Assembly (NCBI GenBank): GCA_028571885.1
Contig: JAPVVU010000126.1
Span: 1 to 8,083, forward strand
DNA length: 8,083 nt
Reading direction: 5' to 3'
Source of the DNA: Gammaproteobacteria bacterium
GTDB taxonomy: Bacteria > Pseudomonadota > Gammaproteobacteria > GRL18
Shown: one piece after another, positions 1 to 5,737 of the stretch
How the letters are laid out: the number at the start of each line of letters is the position of its first letter
How positions within the stretch are numbered: position 1 is the stretch's first letter
The notes under the pieces: generated by a model
Told to the model about the DNA's origin: nothing
Database searches by the model: none
Seen by the model: the letters and a program-made list of their open reading frames with translations, nothing else
Position numbers and translations under genes: made by a program

Positions 1-9
1 GAGGCATTC

Positions 10-696
10 ATGTCCAAACCATCCGTTGTAACAACTAAAACTCAGCCTGAAATAAAATCATCCAATCACGGGATCGCACTAAACGTCACACGCACAAGAG
101 TGACGGTGCTGGTGTTCAACCTGAGCATTATCTCGTTCATGTTTTCAATATTGGCGACAAAATCGCCATCTGCTGATAGCCTCCCGCATGTGAGCACTTC
201 TGTTGCGCTGCTCATGGGGTTTTTCCTGACGCTGTTGGGACTCTGGTTACTGTTATTGTCGCAGGATTGGGACGAGATCGGCTTAAGCCGCCCCATATCT
301 TTCACGCTCGGGACAATGACTACTTATCTTGCGTTATCGCAGACTGTTACAGCATTCGTTCACGAATATCTGATTAGAACCATGAACAATACCCTTCAAA
401 CAGAAGCTGCAGATACTTTGCATGGTTTTGCCGGGCTCAGCAACACCGGGCTGCTGATGATCCTTATAATGGGCGGTGTCATCTGGATACTGATAACCTA
501 TATTGGTCCACTGGGTGCTATCCGCAAAAGCCAGAGCCGTGAATGGCGATGGCTCTATGCGAGCTATTATCTGGGACTTCAGATCCCGATCAACTGGATC
601 ACTGCCGAGGCCTGGTACCTGCAAACTGATCAGTCCATGAACATGCTGAGCTTCTTTGCTCTACAGTTCATGCAACCGTTGCTTTGGTTCCGCTGA
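10..696 (+). CDS. Hypothetical multi-pass membrane protein
   Basis: Complete 228-residue protein that I do not recognise. The ATG follows a GAGG Shine-Dalgarno by five bases, so the start is well supported although the window begins there. The first ~30 residues are polar and Ser/Thr/Lys-rich, without a clear cleavable signal peptide. Hydrophobic segments lie near residues 31-49, 65-84, 97-121 and 146-170, with a weaker one near 208-226, giving about four or five membrane passes. The segment after the fourth helix is rich in aromatic residues (repeated Trp and Tyr, about 179-203). No catalytic motif is visible. It is convergent with the downstream antiporter gene, with 20 bp between the stop codons, so the two are not co-transcribed. 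An upstream partner could lie outside the window. The coding call is fairly sure; the function is unknown. Confidence 0.75.
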   Translation: MSKPSVVTTKTQPEIKSSNHGIALNVTRTRVTVLVFNLSIISFMFSILATKSPSADSLPHVSTSVALLMGFFLTLLGLWLLLLSQDWDEIGLSRPISFTLGTMTTYLALSQTVTAFVHEYLIRTMNNTLQTEAADTLHGFAGLSNTGLLMILIMGGVIWILITYIGPLGAIRKSQSREWRWLYASYYLGLQIPINWITAEAWYLQTDQSMNMLSFFALQFMQPLLWFR

Positions 697-716
697 ATTA
701 AGTTTAAGCTCACTGG

Positions 717-1943
717 CTATTTATCAGCAGGAATTTTTGCTTCAGAACGTTGTAACCTCGCTGTAAGTCCAGAAATCAGGGGATTTGCACTGAGACCATG
801 GGCGATAACACTCAACAATATAGTACAGACTACCGTCATAACAATAGTGTTGCCGCCAGGCAGGTGCTCATGGAGAACAATTACCGCGAATACAACACTG
901 GCAAGTCCGCGAGGTCCAAACCAGCCGATAAATAATTTTTCATCGGTCCTTAAATTCATTCCTCCAAGAACCAGAAAGACCGGCAACATTCTTACGATGG
1001 TAAGACTCAGCAGAGAATAAACTACAATCTCCCAACTAAAGGAAGCTAATGTCTGTCCAATCACAACAGCCCCGAAGACAACCCAGGTGATCAAAGCCAT
1101 TGTATCTCCCGTACCTTCGGCAGCAAACAGAAATTTTGGTTTGTGTTGTTTTGCAATGGCACCAAACAACATGCCTCCGGCAAAACAGGCGATAAATCCA
1201 CTGCCCCCAAGAATCTGTGCTAATACAAAGATAGTGACTGCCAGTCCTATCACAGTTAACTGACGCCAGGTATCAGTGACCCATCCCTTGTTATAGCACA
1301 GTTTGCTTAACCTGGCAGCGATGAAAGTTAATCCCACTCCCACGACAACGCCGATACCAATCTCTTCAGCTATCAGTTTCAATGCCAGAAAATGGGTATC
1401 TTCTCCAGCACCGGATGCAGTAGCAACAAGGGCAAGAAAAACAAACAGAATAGGTACACAGATACCATCGTTCAGGCCGCTTTCAACGTTTAAACCCTCA
1501 CGAATATTCGCAGGAACGGACTCATTGGTCACCACTGCTTTTCCCAGAGCCGCGTCGGTGGGAGCCAGCATGGTTGCCAGGATAGCAATCTCTAATAGTG
1601 TCAGTCCATCAAATACAAGCACACCAGCACCAAATCCGAGCAGTATAGTTAAAGGAAGACCTATCAACAGCAAACGCTGGGGAATACGAATGTTCAGTTT
1701 CAACACACTAAGATTGGCATTGGCTGCATCCGTAAAAAGTACTAATGCAAGCGTCAACTCAGCCAGGGTACGCAGACCTTCAGCTTCCAGACTCAGGCTA
1801 AGATAGCCCAGTCCCACAGGCCCCATCAGCAGACCGAAAGCAATAAATACTATCGCACCATTGATAGGCGTACGCTCAAGTCCGCCGCTCACAAGACTGT
1901 AGAGAAAAATAAATGCGGCTAATATCAATAAGTTTTCATACAT
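717..1943 (-). CDS. NhaP-type Na+(K+)/H+ antiporter, CPA1 family
   Basis: Complete 408-residue inner-membrane protein that is hydrophobic almost throughout (about 12 segments). It should exchange cytoplasmic Na+ or K+ for external protons, serving pH and salt homeostasis. Diagnostic CPA1 motifs are visible: APTDAALG at 127-134 in the unwound helix, ESGLNDG at 154-160 carrying the Asn-Asp pair (N158, D159) of electroneutral CPA1 exchangers, GGSGFIACFAGG at 246-257, and GWFGPRGLAS at 340-349 with the conserved Arg345. The C-terminal tail after the last helix is short (about 20 residues), with no TrkA-N or cNMP regulatory domain, so it is a compact form. The start is chosen because an AAGGA Shine-Dalgarno (plus-strand 1952-1956) lies eight bases upstream; a second ATG four bases later is out of frame. 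The family is sure. The ion preference cannot be read from sequence, so no specific gene symbol is given. Confidence 0.93.
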   Translation of the reverse strand: MYENLLILAAFIFLYSLVSGGLERTPINGAIVFIAFGLLMGPVGLGYLSLSLEAEGLRTLAELTLALVLFTDAANANLSVLKLNIRIPQRLLLIGLPLTILLGFGAGVLVFDGLTLLEIAILATMLAPTDAALGKAVVTNESVPANIREGLNVESGLNDGICVPILFVFLALVATASGAGEDTHFLALKLIAEEIGIGVVVGVGLTFIAARLSKLCYNKGWVTDTWRQLTVIGLAVTIFVLAQILGGSGFIACFAGGMLFGAIAKQHKPKFLFAAEGTGDTMALITWVVFGAVVIGQTLASFSWEIVVYSLLSLTIVRMLPVFLVLGGMNLRTDEKLFIGWFGPRGLASVVFAVIVLHEHLPGGNTIVMTVVCTILLSVIAHGLSANPLISGLTARLQRSEAKIPADK

Positions 1944-1951
1944 ATAGTCTG

Positions 1952-1991
1952 TCCTTTTTAATGCCCACCTGTGATCAGGTGAGCGATAATA
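1952..1991 (-). promoter_or_regulatory. Candidate nhaP promoter with operator-like palindrome
   Basis: On the minus strand a TATTAT hexamer (plus-strand 1986-1991) could be the -10 box; the -35 candidate 17 bp upstream (TTAAAC) is weak. Immediately downstream is a perfect 6-bp inverted repeat CACCTG-4 nt-CAGGTG at 1966-1981, extending with one mismatch to 1963-1984. It is followed by the AAGGA ribosome binding site at 1952-1956. The palindrome would overlap or closely follow the transcription start. That suits a repressor site or a 5'-UTR hairpin. No T-run follows it on either strand, so it is not an ordinary terminator. Confidence 0.35.
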
Positions 1992-2098
1992 TCATTGTTT
2001 ATTGCCAAGTTTAATGCAAAGCTGATTAACATCTGGTTGCTGAGTTAACCGATGTACAATGCCGGGGAAATATAGTTTTTGCTCACATGGCAGACGCG

Positions 2099-4003
2099 CT
2101 ATATATCGGCCAGATCGCCTTTATTTTCAAGCCAGGATCGACGATCAGCGGCTCTTTTTTTACCCAGCAGCATATCCATCATTTTATGCGTCTCATCACC
2201 GTCTTCTATAGTCAGTCGAACCAGCCGACGAGTATCAGGGGCAATGGTGGTTTCTCTTAACTGCAAAGGATTCATTTCACCCAGTCCTTTGAAACGCTGG
2301 ACGTTCACCTTTCCTCTGATTTTTTCAGCTTCAATTCTATCCAGAATGCCCTTTTTTTCAGCTTCATCCAGCGCATAGAAAACCTGCTTACCGACATCAA
2401 TTCGAAACAGTGGCGGCATGGCAACATAAATGTGACCGGTATCCACTAATGGCTTAAAATGACGGATAAACAAGGCACAAAGCAAGGTCGCAATATGCAG
2501 GCCGTCAGAATCCGCATCGGCAAGGATACAGATTTTGCCATAGCGAAGCCCTTTTATGTCACTGGAACCTGGCTCAACACCCACAGCAACTGAAATATCA
2601 TGCACCTCATTGGAAGCCAGCACCTGAGCAGAATCCACTTCCCAGGTATTCAGTATTTTACCTCGTAAAGGCATAATTGCCTGAAAATACCGGTCTCGAG
2701 CCTGTTTGGCCGAACCACCTGCAGAATCCCCTTCCACCAGAAAGATTTCTGTTTCATTAAAATCTGAAGAGGTACAGTCCGCCAGTTTGCCGGGCAAGGC
2801 TGGCCCTTGAGTAACCTTTTTACGGATAATTTTTTTACCAGCCCGAATACGCTGGTTGGCACGGCTAATCACCTGCTGTGCCAATCGCTCACCATCTTCT
2901 GTATTTTCATTAAGCCATAAACTAAAGGCATCTTTTGTCACACCAGAGACAAAAGACGCACATTCACGGGAAGACAGACGTTCTTTAGTTTGACCCGAAA
3001 AGAGCGGGTCCAGTAATTTAACCGATAAGATATAACAGCAACTGTCCCAGACATCATCTGGTGTCAGCTTCACGCCTCTGGGTAAGAGGTTGCGAAATTC
3101 ACAAAATTCTCGAATGGCTTCCGTTAAACCGGTTCGAAAACCATTAACATGGGTACCGCCCTGGGGCGTTGGAATTAAGTTGGCATAACTTTCCATGATG
3201 GGGGTGCTATCCCAGGTTTCACTTTCTTTATCCAGCCAGAGCACCGCCCATTCTGCCTGTTCATTATTACCTTCCAGATGACCGGTAAAAGGCGTCACTG
3301 GAATACATTCCCTGCCGTCAATTTCATCCAGCAGATAATCAGACAGGCCATTTTCATAATACCAGCGTTCACTTTCACCACTGTTTTCATCTTTAAAGTT
3401 AATTTCCAGGCCGGGACAAAGCACCGCTTTGGCTTTAAGACCATGCTTTAAACGGCGCACAGAAAATTTAATGGTATCAAAGTATTGCATATCGGGCCAA
3501 AAACGAACGGTGGTGCCGGTATTACGTTTACCCACTTCACCCACAACTTCCAGATCCTGAGTTTTATCACCACCGGCGAATGCCATATGGAACTCTTCAC
3601 CCTTTCTTCGAACCCAAATTTCCAGTTTAAGTGACAGCGCATTAACAACCGATACTCCGACACCATGCAGGCCGCCTGAAAACTGGTAGTTTTCATTAGA
3701 AAATTTACCACCCGCATGTAAACGAGTCAGAATCAATTCAATACCCGGTATTTTTTCATCCGGATGTAAGTCTACCGGCATACCGCGACCATCATCTTTG
3801 ACCGATAAAGAGCCGTCTTTATACAGGACGACATCAATGCGACGCGCAAATCCTGCCATTGCTTCATCCACACTATTGTCAATGACTTCCTGTGCAAGAT
3901 GATTAGGACGCTCAATCTGGGTGTACATGCCGGGACGTCTTTTTACGGGGTCAAGACCATTTAAAACTTCGATATCCTGTGCTTCGTAGGAACTTGCTGC
4001 CAT
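2099..4003 (-). CDS. parE: DNA topoisomerase IV subunit B (ParE)
   Basis: Complete 634-residue ATPase subunit of topoisomerase IV, which with ParC decatenates daughter chromosomes. The length matches gammaproteobacterial ParE (about 630) and not the ~800-residue GyrB of the same bacteria. The N-terminal GHKL ATPase domain shows QEVIDNSVDEA (38-48, with E39 and the Mg-binding N43), DDGRGMP (70-76) and GGLHGVGVSVVNALS (110-124). The transducer domain carries the QTK loop (Q338-K340) that contacts the ATP gamma-phosphate. The TOPRIM domain has EGDSAGGSAKQARDR (424-438, catalytic E424), PLRGKILN (445-452) and DADSD (496-500, metal-binding aspartates). The C-terminal ParC-binding tail is intact. 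The ATG has only a weak AAGG about 12 bases upstream, but the N-terminus aligns with known ParE, whose family starts a few residues before IEVL. It is divergent from the dab operon. No parC or other cell-division gene lies beside it here. Confidence 0.97.
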   Translation of the reverse strand: MAASSYEAQDIEVLNGLDPVKRRPGMYTQIERPNHLAQEVIDNSVDEAMAGFARRIDVVLYKDGSLSVKDDGRGMPVDLHPDEKIPGIELILTRLHAGGKFSNENYQFSGGLHGVGVSVVNALSLKLEIWVRRKGEEFHMAFAGGDKTQDLEVVGEVGKRNTGTTVRFWPDMQYFDTIKFSVRRLKHGLKAKAVLCPGLEINFKDENSGESERWYYENGLSDYLLDEIDGRECIPVTPFTGHLEGNNEQAEWAVLWLDKESETWDSTPIMESYANLIPTPQGGTHVNGFRTGLTEAIREFCEFRNLLPRGVKLTPDDVWDSCCYILSVKLLDPLFSGQTKERLSSRECASFVSGVTKDAFSLWLNENTEDGERLAQQVISRANQRIRAGKKIIRKKVTQGPALPGKLADCTSSDFNETEIFLVEGDSAGGSAKQARDRYFQAIMPLRGKILNTWEVDSAQVLASNEVHDISVAVGVEPGSSDIKGLRYGKICILADADSDGLHIATLLCALFIRHFKPLVDTGHIYVAMPPLFRIDVGKQVFYALDEAEKKGILDRIEAEKIRGKVNVQRFKGLGEMNPLQLRETTIAPDTRRLVRLTIEDGDETHKMMDMLLGKKRAADRRSWLENKGDLADI

Positions 4004-4258
4004 TTATTTTTTTAACCTTATTGATCTATTAATATTCAAAGCCACTGGCTTAAAAACGCCATTTCGCGTATAGTATGCCGTCATTATTCCAGAAAACTCT
4101 ATGCCATACTATTGCTATTGGAAAATTTCTTTCGGCATAAAGAAAGTCTAGCTATAAAACCTTTTTTAACACAGTCGTATTTTTTATCAGAGATAACTAT
4201 TTACTAAAGAAAGTTACTAAAAGAAAGCATTTACAAAAAATGACTAAAGAAAAAAAAC
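4004..4258. promoter_or_regulatory. Divergent control region between parE and the dab operon
   Basis: This 255-bp AT-rich gap must hold both the leftward parE promoter and the rightward promoter of the carbon locus. For the rightward operon the best -10 candidate is TATAAA at 4153-4158, with a poor -35 (TTTCGG, 4130-4135, 17-bp spacer), as expected for an activator-dependent promoter. For parE, a minus-strand TATACG or TACTAT around 4067-4074 is possible but weak. Two dispersed inverted repeats lie between them: ATAGTATG (4070-4077) with CATACTAT (4105-4112), and TATGCCG (4074-4080) with CGGCATA (4133-4139). They could bind a regulator acting on both sides. The promoter calls are tentative; the repeats are read directly. 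Confidence 0.4.
4201..4254 (+). repeat. Imperfect 13-14 bp tandem repeats in dab leader
   Basis: TTACTAAAGAAAG at 4201-4213 is followed directly by TTACTAAAAGAAAG at 4214-4227, then a degenerate unit TTACAAAAAA at 4231-4240 and TGACTAAAGAAA at 4241-4252. The units recur about every 13 to 14 bases up to the start codon of the NuoM-like gene. The same core TAAAGAAAG also occurs at 4138-4146. The block is A-rich, unlikely to fold, and contains the only ribosome-binding-like sequence (AAAGAAA) for the downstream gene. It may have arisen by slippage or may act as a translation enhancer. Confidence 0.55.
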
Positions 4259-4266
4259 ATGCATAG
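4240..4266 (+). other. Possible 8-codon upstream ORF overlapping the NuoM-like start
   Basis: An ATG at 4240 opens an eight-codon frame (MTKEKKHA, stop TAG at 4264-4266) that overlaps the first codons of the NuoM-like gene in another frame. Termination just inside that gene would allow re-initiation or competition at the ATG at 4259. It has no strong Shine-Dalgarno and could be chance in A-rich sequence. Confidence 0.2.
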
Positions 4267-5722
4267 TCTAACATTATTATTGTTGCTGCCGATCATCGGC
4301 GCAGTCATCATCAGTATATTGCCAAGTCAATCACCATTAATACGTAAAACAGCCATAGCAATGGCAACATTAACGCTTCTATATGCTGTCAGTTTTATTT
4401 TTGCCTTTGACACCTCAAGCAGTGCCCTGCAGTTCAGCAAAATTGTCCCCTGGAATACGCGCATGGGCACCTCTTTTTCCCTGGGTATTGACGGCATTTC
4501 ATTTCCCATGGTGTTACTTGCCACTTTATTATGTTTTATTGCCATTATAGCCTCCCGGAGTATTTCTGAACGTACCAAAGGCTATTATTTACTGATGTTA
4601 TTACTTGAAGGGGCTATGCTGGGTGTTTTTATGGCTCAGGACTGGTCACTGTTTTATGTCTTCTGGGAACTCACTCTTATTCCACTCTTTTTCCTTATTG
4701 ACCGTTGGGGTGGTAAGCGTCGTAGTATGGCATCGCTCAACTTTGTCCTCTATACCATGGGTGGCTCAGTGTTTATGTTACTCAGCTTGCTGGTCTTATT
4801 TGATGCCACTCCTGGTCATTCTTTTGCCATGGATGCCATGCTTGAAGGCGCTCGCTCCCTGCCTGAGCAAACACAGATCTTAATTTTTCTGGGATTTTTA
4901 GTCGGTTTTGGAGTCAAAATGCCTATTTTTCCTATTCATGGCTGGCTGCCGCTGGCTCACGTGGAAGCGCCCAGCCCAGTTAGTATATTACTCTCCGGTA
5001 TTTTATTAAAAATGGGTGCTTACGGACTCATTCGTACCGCATTTATGTTACCTGAAGCGGTTTTATCATTACAAACATTTCTCATGATCCTGGCTCTGTT
5101 CAGTCTGATTTACGGTGGTTTATTAGCCTGGAGACAGTCCGATTTAAAGGCCATGATTGCTTATTCTTCCATTAGCCACATGGGTGTTGTGTTGTTAGGC
5201 ATTGCGGCTCTCAATATTTCCGGCATCACCGGTGCATTGATGCAAATGGTTGCTCACGGTCTGGTGGCCGGTGCTTTATTTTTACTCATTGGCCTGCTCT
5301 ATGAACGCACCCATACCCGTGAAATCAGTGATTATAGTTCGCTGGTAAAAATAACACCTCGATTTGCCGTCTTTACTTCGCTTGCTTTTATTGCTGCCGT
5401 GGGCATGCCGGGCACCGCAGGTTTTATTGCTGAGCTGCATGTCATTATCGGCGCCTTTGAACAATGGGGCTGGACGGTGATACTGGTGAGCATTGGTGTC
5501 ATGATCAGCGCCGCCTATGCCGCCCGAACCATGGGGCGACTATTTACCGGACCCAGTCATGGTAATATGGATGATATCAGCGACTTAAAGTCCGGTGAAG
5601 TATTTGCAGCCGGCATTCTGGTCTCTGGCTTTTTATATATTGGTTTTTTCCCCGCATTTACACTGGATTTAATGGCTGCTTCTGCCAATAATTTCAGTCA
5701 GTTATTTATGAGCCTGAGATAA
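4259..5722 (+). CDS. NuoM/ND4-like proton-translocating membrane subunit, likely DabA partner
   Basis: Complete 487-residue protein of the proton-conducting membrane transporter family (PF00361), with about 14 membrane helices. It matches NuoM best: LGIDGISFPMVLLATLL (75-91), FYVFWELTLIP (132-142), VKMPIFPIHGWLP (219-231), AHVEAPSPVSILLSGILLKMGAYG (233-256) and LKAMIAYSSISHMG (296-309). The residues matching the E. coli NuoM proton path are kept: E137 (E144), K220 (K234), K251 (K265) and E392 (E407). One departure is Leu at 232, where complex I NuoM normally has Asp (WLPDAH). No other complex I gene is nearby, and dabA follows after 15 nt. I therefore infer that it channels protons or cations to power DabA, rather than serving NADH dehydrogenase. 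Characterised DabB proteins are NuoL-like, so this is an unusual partner type. The ATG at 4259 has only an A-rich upstream sequence, but the N-terminus fits the family. Confidence 0.9.
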   Translation: MHSLTLLLLLPIIGAVIISILPSQSPLIRKTAIAMATLTLLYAVSFIFAFDTSSSALQFSKIVPWNTRMGTSFSLGIDGISFPMVLLATLLCFIAIIASRSISERTKGYYLLMLLLEGAMLGVFMAQDWSLFYVFWELTLIPLFFLIDRWGGKRRSMASLNFVLYTMGGSVFMLLSLLVLFDATPGHSFAMDAMLEGARSLPEQTQILIFLGFLVGFGVKMPIFPIHGWLPLAHVEAPSPVSILLSGILLKMGAYGLIRTAFMLPEAVLSLQTFLMILALFSLIYGGLLAWRQSDLKAMIAYSSISHMGVVLLGIAALNISGITGALMQMVAHGLVAGALFLLIGLLYERTHTREISDYSSLVKITPRFAVFTSLAFIAAVGMPGTAGFIAELHVIIGAFEQWGWTVILVSIGVMISAAYAARTMGRLFTGPSHGNMDDISDLKSGEVFAAGILVSGFLYIGFFPAFTLDLMAASANNFSQLFMSLR

Positions 5723-5727
5723 GGGAG
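5721..5727 (+). promoter_or_regulatory. dabA ribosome binding site overlapping upstream stop codon
   Basis: AAGGGAG begins inside the TAA stop of the NuoM-like gene and lies ten bases before the ATG at 5738. An earlier ATG at 5731 is only three bases from the site and opens a frame that stops at 5785-5787, so 5738 is the real start. The arrangement implies translational coupling of the two subunits. Confidence 0.75.
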
Positions 5728-5737
5728 TTTATGCAAA

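Noticed and set aside
697..716. Bidirectional terminator between gene 1 and nhaP
   Set aside because: The 20-bp gap and flanking codons show no GC-rich stem with a T-run.
1303..1806. 167-residue plus-strand open frame inside the antiporter gene
   Set aside because: It is antisense to conserved CPA1 motifs, its translation is low-complexity (Ser/Thr/Pro/Arg) with no family resemblance, and it has no supporting start signal.
1963..1984. Palindrome as a rho-independent terminator for parE
   Set aside because: It lies over 110 bp past the parE stop, has no T-tract on either strand, and sits within the nhaP promoter and leader.
2079..2378. 99-residue plus-strand frame over the 3' end of parE
   Set aside because: It is antisense to the conserved ParE C-terminus and Ser-rich, as expected for a shadow frame.
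2099..4003. Possibility that the type II topoisomerase subunit is GyrB
   Set aside because: It has 634 residues, lacks the GyrB-specific insertion of gammaproteobacteria, and resembles ParE from the N-terminal IEVLNGLDPVKRRPGMYT onward.
4259..5722. Simple annotation as NADH-quinone oxidoreductase subunit M
   Set aside because: No nuoL or nuoN flanks it. Its neighbours are parE and dabA, it is tightly coupled to dabA, and its WLPDAH Asp is missing. A DabA partner role is more likely, though not proven.
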